Positions 5,138 through 13,524 of a stretch of 15,499 nt of DNA are shown one piece after another. This DNA comes from JAZLIT01 sp045617525 (lineage in GTDB: Bacteria > Bacillota > Bacilli > Bacillales_A > Planococcaceae). The stretch is from contig JAZLIT010000257.1 in NCBI GenBank assembly GCA_045617525.1, forward strand, positions 1 to 15,499, written 5' to 3'. The position numbers were made by a program, and so were the translations under genes. A model generated the notes under the pieces. That model did not search any database and was not told the DNA's origin. It was given only the letters and a program-made list of their open reading frames with translations. Position 1 is the stretch's first letter, and every line of letters begins with the position of its first letter.

Positions 5138-8100
5138 TTATTTTGTTACGTTTACAGTAAATGTAGCTGAAACGTTTCCAGCAGCATCTGTTACTGTAAT
5201 AACGATGGCATTAGCACCAGAAGCAAGTTTAGTAATATCAATTGGTAATGTAGCTTTAGCAGCAGCAGCAGTTACATCAGTTACAGTTTTTAGAGCATTA
5301 GCTCCACCAACTGTAGCAGTTACTTTAGCGCCATTTTCAGCATTTACAACGATATTGAAATCTGCTGTTTGAGTAGTTCCCTCTTTATCAGCAGTACCGT
5401 CTTCTGTTGCAGCAACAGGAGCAAGATTATCATGAGTAATTGTTACAGCTATTGCAGCTGATTCTGCAACTCCATTAGTTTCAGTCACAAGGTATTTATT
5501 TACGGCATTTGGAGCTAAAGTGACAGTAGAAGAATATGCACTAGCTGATGCAGTATGTGTTTGATCAAGAGTATCACCAGCATCAAGTAAGCCATCACCG
5601 TTAACATCTTTGTACACTTTAATTGTATTTCCAGTTGTAGCAGCACCTACGATTGCTAATGTTGCTAATTTAGTAATTACATTTGTTCCAGAAGTTACAG
5701 TAAGACCTGTTGGAGTAACTCCAGTGTTATTACCTGTTTGGTATGTTGTAGATGCTTCCGCAAGGTTACCGTTATTATCTTGAATGTATTTAGCATCATC
5801 TTTAACAGCTACAGAGAAATCACTAGTAAGTGTTTGACCGATTAAAGTGATAACAAGATTTGATCCTGATACTGCTGTAGTATAGTTTACTCCAGCTGTT
5901 AATGTACCATTTGATTTAGAAAGATCTTTAACTACTAAGTCATTTGCATATAATTCTGCAAGACTACCTGTATTTTTAAGAGCTTCGCTAAATGGAAGTG
6001 TAATTGTGTTATTAGCTAATACTAGAGAAGTATTTTCAGCTACAACGGTAACTGGAGCTACTTCATCATACGCTGCAAAAGCAGTTTTTGGAGTTACAGC
6101 ATTACCTGCAACAGTCTTGATTCCGTTACCTTCGTTTACAGCTACACTTACACCAGAAGTACCTGTGTTAGCATTAGTTGTAAGAGTTACAACATTAGTT
6201 CCGTTAGAAACTGCTGAAGTAATTGTTACACCAGTAGGAGCTCCACTTAAAGTGAAATCAGAAGCAGAAACAGTACCAATTGGTTGATCAAATTTAACTT
6301 TAATAGTTTTACGATCTGTTTGCACTGCAAAACTTGAACCGTAGTCATCAGTATCATATGCAACTACCGATGCATCTTTTTGAACAACTGGCTTAGGAAC
6401 AGTGTAACCTTCTAAGATATTACCTGCAGCATCTTTAACACCAGTTACTGTGATACTTTGAACACTACCAAAGTTAAGTGCACTAGTGATAGTGTCAGCT
6501 GTTGGGAATGAAACATCCGTAGTTCCGATTTGTTTAGGGAATACTAAAAGAACAGCTTTTCCATCTTGTACTGGGCGAACTTCAACGTCTGCAGGAAGAG
6601 TTCTTAAGCTAGCAACACCAGCACCAGCATAACCATCTGTATCAAGGCTGATTAAGTAGTTTGCAGGGTTTGAAATAGATGCTAGATCCATTTTTTCACT
6701 AAATGTAATAACTACTGATCTTGTAGCATTCGAAGCTGAGATACCTTGAATTGTTGGATTACCAGTATCACCAACAGTAAATGTTGTGTTGTAATCTAAC
6801 ATTGTGTTCATAAGAGCAGTTTTGTCTTGAACACCAGATACTTTAAGGTTATAAGTACCAGCAGCAGTTAATGCGCTATAAGTACTAACTTTAAAAGTTT
6901 TGTTAGTAGTATCTGTAGCTGTAGCTGCTTTTACAGGAACTACTTTCCCATCTTTATCAGTAAGTGTGAAGTACTTTTTGTCTCCAGCAGTTACTGCTTT
7001 ATCAAACTTAACAGTGATGTCAGTTTTGTTTGTAGCAAGTTTAACGTCTGTAACCGTTGGTCTAGTTTGATCAACTGTAGCAGTGATTTTCACTTCTTTA
7101 GTTGAGTTTACGTTAGAAGAATAATCACTTACGCTATCGATGTATAATGTTGTTTCATAAGCTGGAAGTGGGTTATTGCTGAAATCAGCAACTAATTTAG
7201 TTCCGCCAGAAACTGTTACAGTTTTAGCGTACTTCTTAGTAGTACCTGATAACCAGTAAACATCAGTAGCAGTTACTGTTTCAGGATCGATATCTTCGTT
7301 AAAAGTAATTGTAGCTTTTTCTAATGTTGCTGTAGCTTCAACTACTTTTGGACCTTCTTTATCTTCAACTACAGTGAAATCATTTGTAGCTGTAAGAGAC
7401 TTAAGGTTAGCATAATCTTCAACTAGAGAAGTTGAAAGTTTGTGATCCCCAACAGATAAAATAGATGCATCGTATGGCTTAAGAATAACTACATTACCAG
7501 TTACTGTTGCAGATCCAAAGAATGATTTTTCATCTAGTTTAAAGTTAGAAGATGTTACGTTTTTAACAGGTTCAGAGAATGTAACTCTAACCGCTTTGTT
7601 ACCTAATGACTTAACAGAAGAAACTGTTGGTAAAACATTGTCAAGTGGTGAGAAAGCAATATCTTTTTGATTCAATACTTTGTCCCCAGCTTTAACGTTA
7701 GAAACTGAAACTTTGTATGCTTTTTGGTTTTCCATTACAACGCCAGTGTCAAGAGTTAGAGTTACTGTTTTGCCATCTTCAGACAATGCAGCAGATTGAA
7801 TAGCTCCAGCTGTTGTTGAATAGTTTTCTTCGTTTTGTGCAGTAGCTGCATCAACTGTACCGTCGAAAGTTACAGTAACTTCTTTAAGGTTAGTAGCAGT
7901 TACAGATTCAACTTTTGTTGCAGTAGTTGTTGCTTTGTCAGCAACTGTTTCACGTGCTTCTTCAACTAGTGTACGGTGAGCAAATACTGCACCTTGTTCA
8001 CGAGTTAAAGTATCAGAACCACCGAATTTAGTACCACCTAGACCAAGTACGATACCTTGGCTTGCTAAGATTTGTACGTGTGTAGTAGCCCACTCAGAAA

Positions 8101-8590
8101 CGTCAGTGAATGCTGCCACTTCTTTAGTTTCATCTAATTCGATTTCGAATGCTTCAACAACCATTTTCGCGAATTGCTCACGAGTGATTTTGCCGTCAGC
8201 ACGGAAAGTACCGTCTTCAAAACCAGTAATGATATCTTTGTTGTGAGCTACGATAGCAGCGATGTAAGCGTCAGACCAGTGACCTTTTGCATCAGCGAAA
8301 GTAGATGAAGCTGTTGGATCAACTGTTAAATCTAAAGTTAGAGCAAGAATTTTTGCAGCTTGACCACGAGTTAACTCACCTTGAGGGATGAAGTTACCAG
8401 CCTCGTCGCCTTCAAGTACTTCTTTAGTAACTAGGAAATCTACTGCTTTTGCAGCCCAGTCACTGATTTTTGAAGCGTCCTTGAATTCTGTTGAAGCCGA
8501 AGCCGATGCTACTGGTACGATTGCCGATGCTACTAAAGCAGCTGTTGCAGCAGTCGCTACGAATTTACGACCTTTAATTGTTTTTGCCAT
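5138..8590 (-). CDS. S-layer protein (three SLH domains plus Ig-like domain array)
   Basis: The protein is expected to form the crystalline cell-surface layer. Residues 1-30 or so are a signal peptide with a basic start (MAKTIKGRKF) and a cleavage site near VASASA, as in Lysinibacillus-type S-layer proteins. Three SLH domains follow at about 35-90, 98-150 and 161-212, with their ligand-contacting T-R motifs at LTRG (74-75), ITRE (136-137) and LTRE (196-197); these bind pyruvylated secondary cell-wall polymer. From about 226 to the end come at least seven Ig-like repeats of the Big_5/SbsC type (recurring VTVTF, VRVTF, ITVKF, VVITF strands). A calcium-loop-like DVNGDGLLDAGD lies in the C-terminal part. 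The sequence is very rich in Thr, Ala and Val and almost free of Cys. Start: AGGAGG at 8601-8606, 10 nt upstream. Promoter, leader and terminator are all recognisable, and codon use is narrow (GTA, ACA/ACT, GCA/GCT), as expected for very high expression. Confidence 0.93.
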   Translation of the reverse strand: MAKTIKGRKFVATAATAALVASAIVPVASASASTEFKDASKISDWAAKAVDFLVTKEVLEGDEAGNFIPQGELTRGQAAKILALTLDLTVDPTASSTFADAKGHWSDAYIAAIVAHNKDIITGFEDGTFRADGKITREQFAKMVVEAFEIELDETKEVAAFTDVSEWATTHVQILASQGIVLGLGGTKFGGSDTLTREQGAVFAHRTLVEEARETVADKATTTATKVESVTATNLKEVTVTFDGTVDAATAQNEENYSTTAGAIQSAALSEDGKTVTLTLDTGVVMENQKAYKVSVSNVKAGDKVLNQKDIAFSPLDNVLPTVSSVKSLGNKAVRVTFSEPVKNVTSSNFKLDEKSFFGSATVTGNVVILKPYDASILSVGDHKLSTSLVEDYANLKSLTATNDFTVVEDKEGPKVVEATATLEKATITFNEDIDPETVTATDVYWLSGTTKKYAKTVTVSGGTKLVADFSNNPLPAYETTLYIDSVSDYSSNVNSTKEVKITATVDQTRPTVTDVKLATNKTDITVKFDKAVTAGDKKYFTLTDKDGKVVPVKAATATDTTNKTFKVSTYSALTAAGTYNLKVSGVQDKTALMNTMLDYNTTFTVGDTGNPTIQGISASNATRSVVITFSEKMDLASISNPANYLISLDTDGYAGAGVASLRTLPADVEVRPVQDGKAVLLVFPKQIGTTDVSFPTADTITSALNFGSVQSITVTGVKDAAGNILEGYTVPKPVVQKDASVVAYDTDDYGSSFAVQTDRKTIKVKFDQPIGTVSASDFTLSGAPTGVTITSAVSNGTNVVTLTTNANTGTSGVSVAVNEGNGIKTVAGNAVTPKTAFAAYDEVAPVTVVAENTSLVLANNTITLPFSEALKNTGSLAELYANDLVVKDLSKSNGTLTAGVNYTTAVSGSNLVITLIGQTLTSDFSVAVKDDAKYIQDNNGNLAEASTTYQTGNNTGVTPTGLTVTSGTNVITKLATLAIVGAATTGNTIKVYKDVNGDGLLDAGDTLDQTHTASASAYSSTVTLAPNAVNKYLVTETNGVAESAAIAVTITHDNLAPVAATEDGTADKEGTTQTADFNIVVNAENGAKVTATVGGANALKTVTDVTAAAAKATLPIDITKLASGANAIVITVTDAAGNVSATFTVNVTK

Positions 8591-8643
8591 TTGGAAAATT
8601 CCTCCTATTTTTTTCTTTTCAAGTTACCCCTCTTACTCTTCCT

Positions 8644-8690
8644 GGCTATAAACCCTTTTGAGCAGGATTCATGTATGTATCGTTATAGCC
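8644..8690 (-). promoter_or_regulatory. Inverted repeat in the S-layer mRNA leader
   Basis: GGCTATAA (8644-8651) and TTATAGCC (8683-8690) are perfect 8-bp arms around a 31-nt loop, within the predicted 5' leader and about 38 nt upstream of the AGGAGG site. It could stabilise the transcript or act in translation control. Long structured leaders are known for several S-layer mRNAs. Function here is inferred. Confidence 0.45.
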
Positions 8691-8790
8691 CATCCAATTA
8701 AGAAAGCTAAGCAAAAGAAAATTTATAATTTAACCCACGTAAAATAGATAATTAATTACCATTTTAGTAGATTAAAGTACTTACTAACAA

Positions 8791-8819
8791 ACTATACCAT
8801 TGAGTTTTATAAATTTCAA
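8791..8819 (-). promoter_or_regulatory. Sigma-A-type promoter of the S-layer gene
   Basis: On the minus strand: TTGAAA (8819-8814), an exact 17-bp spacer, TATAGT (8796-8791). It is the best-formed sigma-A-type promoter I found in the 593-bp divergent gap. Transcription would start near 8784, giving a leader of about 190 nt. Confidence 0.65.
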
Positions 8820-8865
8820 GACTAATCAAGGAATTTATTCGCATGTTAAACGAATCAAAAAACTA

Positions 8866-8892
8866 TTACTTTTTTATCATACGATAAAGTAA
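8866..8892. promoter_or_regulatory. Inverted repeat upstream of the S-layer promoter, candidate operator
   Basis: TTACTTT...ATC ATAC GAT AAAGTAA: 10 paired bases around a 4-nt centre, with three extra T in the left arm (8866-8878 against 8883-8892). It lies about 47 bp upstream of the S-layer -35 box and about 290 bp before the autolysin start. It could be a regulator site for either gene. The AT-rich setting makes a chance palindrome possible. Confidence 0.3.
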
Positions 8893-9183
8893 CTAATGAA
8901 AGATGCTCATATAAACGACAAAAATTGTAAAGATACTCGTAAATAACCAAAAAATATTCAAAAAAATTTCTTAACTTTCTGTCAAATAAAACATCGTATT
9001 TGAGTTTCTTCTATAAAGATATGAATTTATTAAGCCTTTCCCGGTGTGCTTGAGTTGATTGAAAAGTTCCTTTTATCAAATAAGTAGCAGGTATTACCTC
9101 TAAAATTACATTTATACTCTATATTTTTATGTTAATCTTTGTTAGTTTAGTAAATAGAACAATTAAATGGGGGTTTTTCACTT
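8893..9183. other. AT-rich divergent upstream region of the SLH autolysin gene
   Basis: I see no convincing plus-strand sigma-A promoter here. TATACT at 9113-9118 lacks a fitting -35, and TATAAA at 9012-9017 likewise. No SigD-type box was recognised. The only clear element is a weak Shine-Dalgarno GGGGG at 9169-9173, 10 nt before the ATG at 9184. Confidence 0.4.
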
Positions 9184-10929
9184 ATGAGGTATTTACTTCT
9201 TACATTTACCTTTTTATTATTAACATTTCAAACTTTTTCGAGTGCTCATGCATCCGCAGAAAACATTGCAGACCATTGGGCATATGAAACGCTGAGGTAT
9301 TCGGTTGATAATGGCATCCTTAAGGGGGATGAGCACAACAACCTAAATCCAGATAAAACAATTACGCGAGCAGAATATGCTGCAACCCTTGTCCGTGCAT
9401 TAAAATTAACTATGGACCCGGCAAATGTCACTTCTTCTTTCCCTGATGTTAAGAAGGATGACTGGTTTTACAATGAGGTATCGATTGCCAATACATATAA
9501 GCTAATTAAAGGCGATGATAAAGGGTACTTTAACCCGCAAAAAAACATTAGCCGCGAAGAAATGGCCGTTATCCTAAAACGTGCAGTTGATCATTACGGC
9601 TATCCAACAGTAGCAACAGACTTAACCTTCAAAGACAAGGCGAAAATTTCGAGCTGGGCTGTTAGTGATGTGAGCAACATCCTATCACTGAACTTAATGA
9701 AGGGCCAAGACGGAGATCTATTTGCACCGCTTGCTTCTTCTACACGTGCTGAGGCTGCAACAGTTATCCACCGCTTACTTGTATTAGAGCCGGTAGAGCA
9801 AGAAGAGCCCGCTAAACCCGAAGAACCAGTTGAGCCTGAAAAGCCGGCTGAGCAGCCAAGCCAGACTGGCAAAGAAATCCTTAAAGTAACGTACAACTTT
9901 AACTATGCTGAAGTATTGAAAAAACAAGCAGAGGCAGCACCAAAAGTAGATGGCCAAGGTCTATTTACTGCAAGTGAAGCCATCGTTTCCTACTATTTAA
10001 ATCCTGGCACTTACAATGAAGTAAGTCCTGTTTTCTATCAATTCTTAAAGTTAGATAGCCCTGTTGCCAATTTAACGGCCGAACTTCTTAACACGAACAC
10101 CTTAAGTAATAAAGGTATTCTTAGCAATACCGGCGAACACTTTATTACAGCTGGGGCTGCTAACAACTTAAATGAATTTTACCTCCTTTCACACGCACTA
10201 CATGAAACGAATAATGGTAAGTCTGAACTTTCTACAGGCATTGAAGTGGGAATTGATGAAAATAGTACACCAACAATGGTGACCGAAGAAAATCGCGCAT
10301 TACTCACTGAAATTAAAACGACGTATAATGTATACGGCGTCGGCGCAAAAGATTCTGCCCCACTAAAATTGGGCTCTGAATATGCATATGCAGAAAAGTG
10401 GTTTAGTATTCCTGAGGCTATCATAGGTGGCGCTAAATTTATCGGCTTAAATTATGTGAACGCAGGGCAAAACACACTTTATAAAATGAAGTGGAACCCT
10501 GATCGTCCAGCCACACATCAGTATGCAACACATGTGCAGTGGGCTGAAATTCAAGCGAAGAAAATTGCCGATATTTATATCCAATCAGGTGCAGATAAAA
10601 CAACGGCTTCTATTTTCGAAGTACCTTCTTATTTAGCTCAACTAGAAGCAACAGCACTCCCTGCCGTAGTGGATCGCTATGCAGTAAACACTACACATGT
10701 AAATGTCGGTAAAACGGGGAAAGCAATTGTAAACGCATTAAATATGCGCACATACCCGAACACAAACGACCCGGCATCTGTCATCTCAAAACTTGCTGAA
10801 GGTACCCCGTTCACTATCATTGGTGAAAACAGCGGCTGGTATAAGGTCGATGTGAATGGTGTAATAGGTTGGCTAATTGGCGAATACGTAACACTCGATG
10901 AAGAAATAGTAATCGCCTCAGTAAAATAA
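9184..10929 (+). CDS. SLH-anchored glucosaminidase (autolysin) with C-terminal SH3 domain
   Basis: The protein is predicted to be an exported endo-beta-N-acetylglucosaminidase that cuts peptidoglycan glycan strands while held on the wall. Order of parts: signal peptide 1-25 (cleavage after AHASA); SLH domains at about 26-70, 86-132 and 147-198 (motifs ITRA, ISRE, STRA); Pro/Glu-rich linker 202-226 (EEP, KPEEPVEPEKPAEQ); catalytic domain about 255-470 of the LytD/GH73-like type, with probable catalytic Glu341 in SHALHETNNGKSELSTGIEV; bacterial SH3 domain about 508-571 (ALNMRTYPN, then SGWYKV and GWLIGEYV). It stands divergent from the S-layer gene and just before the SCWP operon, and uses the same kind of anchor as the S-layer protein, which suggests a role in wall turnover or cell separation under the S-layer. 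The exact glycosidase family number is uncertain. Confidence 0.9.
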   Translation: MRYLLLTFTFLLLTFQTFSSAHASAENIADHWAYETLRYSVDNGILKGDEHNNLNPDKTITRAEYAATLVRALKLTMDPANVTSSFPDVKKDDWFYNEVSIANTYKLIKGDDKGYFNPQKNISREEMAVILKRAVDHYGYPTVATDLTFKDKAKISSWAVSDVSNILSLNLMKGQDGDLFAPLASSTRAEAATVIHRLLVLEPVEQEEPAKPEEPVEPEKPAEQPSQTGKEILKVTYNFNYAEVLKKQAEAAPKVDGQGLFTASEAIVSYYLNPGTYNEVSPVFYQFLKLDSPVANLTAELLNTNTLSNKGILSNTGEHFITAGAANNLNEFYLLSHALHETNNGKSELSTGIEVGIDENSTPTMVTEENRALLTEIKTTYNVYGVGAKDSAPLKLGSEYAYAEKWFSIPEAIIGGAKFIGLNYVNAGQNTLYKMKWNPDRPATHQYATHVQWAEIQAKKIADIYIQSGADKTTASIFEVPSYLAQLEATALPAVVDRYAVNTTHVNVGKTGKAIVNALNMRTYPNTNDPASVISKLAEGTPFTIIGENSGWYKVDVNGVIGWLIGEYVTLDEEIVIASVK

Positions 10930-10944
10930 CATGTAAATTCCATC

Positions 10945-10984
10945 ATAAAGCCTCGAGCACACTTGCTCGGGGCTTTATTTTTTA
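10945..10984 (+). terminator. Rho-independent terminator of the autolysin gene
   Basis: ATAAAGCCTCGAGCA pairs with TGCTCGGGGCTTTAT across a CACT loop, with one U-G pair in an otherwise perfect stem, followed by TTTTTT. It begins 15 bp after the stop codon and separates the autolysin from the tagA operon. Confidence 0.9.
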
Positions 10985-11004
10985 CACAGTATCCAATGCT
11001 TTTA

Positions 11005-11013
11005 TGGTATGAT
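11005..11013 (+). promoter_or_regulatory. Candidate extended -10 promoter of the tagA-csaB operon
   Basis: TGG directly followed by TATGAT fits an extended -10 element. No good -35 is present at standard spacing. It lies right after the autolysin terminator and would give a leader of about 195 nt before the tagA start. Confidence 0.35.
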
Positions 11014-11021
11014 ATTGCAAT

Positions 11022-11100
11022 AAAAAGGTTACTAAAAATGGCTTTTATTTTAACAATGACGCGTTACCTTTTTGGTGTTTCTTCTTATTAATAAGGTTTT
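11022..11100 (+). promoter_or_regulatory. Leader structures upstream of tagA
   Basis: AAAAAGGTTAC (11022-11032) can pair with GTTACCTTTTT (11063-11073) with one mismatch. A perfect 12-bp palindrome CTTATTAATAAG (11084-11095) followed by a run of T lies just downstream. Together they could be a leader hairpin plus a weak attenuator, or remains of a terminator. The rest of 10985-11217 shows no coding potential that I can see. Confidence 0.3.
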
Positions 11101-11217
11101 TTTAGAATAGATGACTTACATGTGCGCGACGCCCTGTCATACACGCCCCTCCCTAATGAAGAAAATTAATAGCCAATACTTTTACTAGTAGCTAAAAAAG
11201 AAAGGTTTGAAAATCAA

Positions 11218-11949
11218 ATGAATAAAGTAACAATTATGGGCGTGCCCTTTTTAAATATCGACCAACAGGGGTTTGTGTCCCTCATCCAACAGCGTCTTGC
11301 GGATCAGGAAAAAACATTCGTCATTACAGCAAACCCGGAGATCGTCATGCAGGCGAATGAAAATCCAGATTTAATGAAATATGTTCATAAAGCTTCCTAT
11401 ATAGTTGCTGATGGAATAGGCGTTGTAAAAGCCGCGAAAATTTTAGGTAGCGAACTTCCTGGTCGTGTAACGGGCTACGATACTATGATTGCCCTATTTA
11501 AAACGGGGATTCCTTATAAAATTTATTTACTAGGGGCGCAAGAGGAAACGCTAGCGCTAACAATCCAAAACATTTATCGCGATTACCCGCATATTGAAAT
11601 TGTCGGGCAGCATAATGGGTTCTTTGATTGGGACAATAATTTAATTGCTGATGACATGCTTGCAGTGCAGCCTGATCTAGTGTTTTTAGCACTTGGGGTT
11701 CCGCGCCAAGAGAAATGGATTTATGAGCATATTGAGCAATTTTCGCATGGTGTGTTTATCGGTGTTGGTGGTTCGTTTGACGTAATCGCTGGAACGGTGA
11801 AACGCGCGCCGAAGATTTGGCAGAAGATGAATTTAGAGTGGTTATACCGATTGCTTAACCAGCCTTCACGCTTTATGCGCATGCTTTCTTTACCGAAGTT
11901 TGCATTAAAGATCTTTGCGATGAAGCTTAAAGGACAGGTATTGAAATAA
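11218..11949 (+). CDS. tagA: WecG/TagA/CpsF family glycosyltransferase (GT26)
   Basis: Enzymes of this family transfer N-acetylmannosamine or a related sugar from UDP-sugar to an undecaprenyl-diphosphate-GlcNAc acceptor, an early step in wall polymer synthesis on the inner membrane face. Visible family features: TANPE (37-41), YIVADGIGVV with the conserved Asp at 65, GRVTGYD (82-88), the Rossmann-like YLLGAQEE (103-110), LALGVPRQEKW (157-167), GVGGSFDVIAG (182-192), KRAP, and a C-terminal EWLYRLLNQPSRFMRM that supports membrane or acceptor contact. The 243-aa length is normal. The ribosome binding site is modest (GAAAGG, about 12 nt before the ATG). It opens the operon leading to csaB, so its product most likely serves the SCWP to which SLH proteins bind; wall teichoic acid is less likely here. 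The exact sugar is not deducible. Confidence 0.92.
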   Translation: MNKVTIMGVPFLNIDQQGFVSLIQQRLADQEKTFVITANPEIVMQANENPDLMKYVHKASYIVADGIGVVKAAKILGSELPGRVTGYDTMIALFKTGIPYKIYLLGAQEETLALTIQNIYRDYPHIEIVGQHNGFFDWDNNLIADDMLAVQPDLVFLALGVPRQEKWIYEHIEQFSHGVFIGVGGSFDVIAGTVKRAPKIWQKMNLEWLYRLLNQPSRFMRMLSLPKFALKIFAMKLKGQVLK

Positions 11950-13502
11950 TGAGTCAGTCTACATTTGTGAAGAGCACAATGATTCTGACCGTTGCGATGC
12001 TGCTGTCGAAAATTTTAGGCAGTATTTTCCGTATTCCCCTGCAAAATATTGCGGGCGATGAGGTGCTCGGGATTTTCAGCCTCGTCTACCCTGTTTATAT
12101 GGTGGCGCTCTACCTTTCTGTCGCGGGCATTCCGCTTGCGATTTCGAAGCTGATTGCGGAGGCCAATACTTTAGGCGAGCCACATAAGATTCATAAAATT
12201 TATGTAACATCTAGTATTTTGGCGATATGCTTTGGGGTGCTGAGCTTCGGGATTTTATTTGGGTTCTCGCATCAAATTGCAGACCTACTTGGCGGACCGT
12301 CGACGCGCTATGCGTTGATCGTTGTGGCGATGACGTTACTCGTGGCTCCGTATATGGCGGTGTACCGTGGCTTTTTCCAAGGCTTTGGGGATATGCAGCC
12401 GACTGCGGTGTCTCAAGTTATCGAACAGCTCGTGCGTGCAACTTTAATTCTAGTCATTGCGTTTATTCTAGTGAAGCTAGATTATTCAAATGAACTAATT
12501 ACTGGTGGCGTTATGCTTGGGTCGATTATCGGGGCTCTTGCTTCGCTCGTGTACTTGCGTATGAAGTATCGCCGTTCGGATAAAAAAGCGGTGCGTACGG
12601 ACAAGTATGTGGCGCGCGATTTTAATGGCTATAGCAAAACAATTTTGAGAATCTCGATTCCAATTGCGATTGGCTCGGTGACAATGGCGCTGTTTAATTT
12701 TGTGGATTCATTTACTGTTACATATGGCTTGCGTAGTGCAGGCGTAGCTACAAGTGAAATCAACTATTTATACGGAATTTACGGACGTGGGATGACGCTT
12801 GTGCAAATTACAACGGTGTTTGCCTCGGCCATTATTTTACCACTTGTCCCACTTATCACGAAAAAGCTAGTGGAGAAAGATTTTGCAGGTACGCGCTCGG
12901 TAATTGAGCAAACGCAAAAAATTACCCATCTTATTTCATGGCCTGCTGCGCTCGGATTAGTGGCGTTGACGTTGCCTTTGAATATTGCACTCTTCACAAA
13001 TGCAGAGGGTAGTTTACTTCTTGCAGTGATTAATTTGAGCTCTGTCTTCACTTCTCTGACGCTTCTTGGCACAGGGATTTTACAAGGTATGAATGCCGCG
13101 AAGCTTGGGGCATACATCATTTTAGGTGGGGTTGGGCTGAAGATTGTGGCGAATATTGCCTTCATTTCGAACTTTGGACTTGATGGTGCTGCTTATTCTA
13201 CGCTGCTCGTGTATTTCGTGCTCTTTATCGTGAATACCGTGTTTATTTTCCGTCGCATACGCTTTACGGTGTTGACGCCGGCAATTTTGAAAATGATTTT
13301 TGCAAGTGTTGTGATGGCGGCTGTTATTGGCCTACCTACCCTTGCTTTCAATAGTTCGGACTGGTCACGTTTAGTGGCACTAGTCTATACAATTGTTGCG
13401 ATTGGCGTTGGAGCCGCGATTTATTTTGCAATTCTCTGGGTCACTAAAGCAATCAATAAACAAGATTTGAAGCAACTTCCTGTTATAGGGAAGAAATTTT
13501 AA
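11949..13502 (+). CDS. MurJ/SpoVB-like polysaccharide flippase (MOP superfamily)
   Basis: This is a polytopic membrane protein of 517 aa with a series of hydrophobic segments consistent with 12-14 helices. It begins TFVKSTMILTVAMLLSKILG, then FRIPLQNIAGDEVLGIFSLV, the characteristic N-terminus of PST/SpoVB/MurJ-type exporters. Such proteins flip undecaprenyl-linked oligosaccharides or lipid II across the membrane. Its start codon overlaps the tagA stop by one base (TAATG) and an AAAGGACAGG ribosome binding site lies within the end of tagA, so the two genes are translationally linked. Given its neighbours, the likely cargo is the lipid-linked SCWP repeat or precursor. General lipid II flipping or a sporulation role cannot be excluded from sequence alone. 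Many GCG/CTC/GTG codons contrast with the S-layer gene but match the rest of the operon. Confidence 0.88.
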   Translation: MSQSTFVKSTMILTVAMLLSKILGSIFRIPLQNIAGDEVLGIFSLVYPVYMVALYLSVAGIPLAISKLIAEANTLGEPHKIHKIYVTSSILAICFGVLSFGILFGFSHQIADLLGGPSTRYALIVVAMTLLVAPYMAVYRGFFQGFGDMQPTAVSQVIEQLVRATLILVIAFILVKLDYSNELITGGVMLGSIIGALASLVYLRMKYRRSDKKAVRTDKYVARDFNGYSKTILRISIPIAIGSVTMALFNFVDSFTVTYGLRSAGVATSEINYLYGIYGRGMTLVQITTVFASAIILPLVPLITKKLVEKDFAGTRSVIEQTQKITHLISWPAALGLVALTLPLNIALFTNAEGSLLLAVINLSSVFTSLTLLGTGILQGMNAAKLGAYIILGGVGLKIVANIAFISNFGLDGAAYSTLLVYFVLFIVNTVFIFRRIRFTVLTPAILKMIFASVVMAAVIGLPTLAFNSSDWSRLVALVYTIVAIGVGAAIYFAILWVTKAINKQDLKQLPVIGKKF

Positions 13503-13524
13503 ATACACAAATAGAGAGGGAGAT

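Noticed and set aside
4957..5160. Plus-strand 67-codon open frame
   Set aside because: It covers the tandem repeat end and the S-layer terminator hairpin, has no ribosome binding site and has no protein-like pattern.
6006..6287. Plus-strand open frames inside the S-layer gene (also 5103-5372 and 8388-8651)
   Set aside because: They are antisense shadows caused by the biased codon use and Ala/Thr/Val repeats of the S-layer coding sequence, and lack ribosome binding sites.
5138..8590. Ig-like repeats of the S-layer gene considered as a DNA repeat array
   Set aside because: The units are similar only at protein-fold level; no near-identical DNA repeats were visible, so they are described as domains.
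9090..9118. TATACT as promoter for the SLH autolysin
   Set aside because: No -35-like hexamer lies at 16-18 bp; with such AT-rich DNA a lone -10 match is not informative.
12227..12493. Alternate-frame open frame within the flippase gene (likewise minus-strand 12779-13165)
   Set aside because: The flippase frame is strongly supported by its membrane helices and family N-terminus; these are overlaps by chance.
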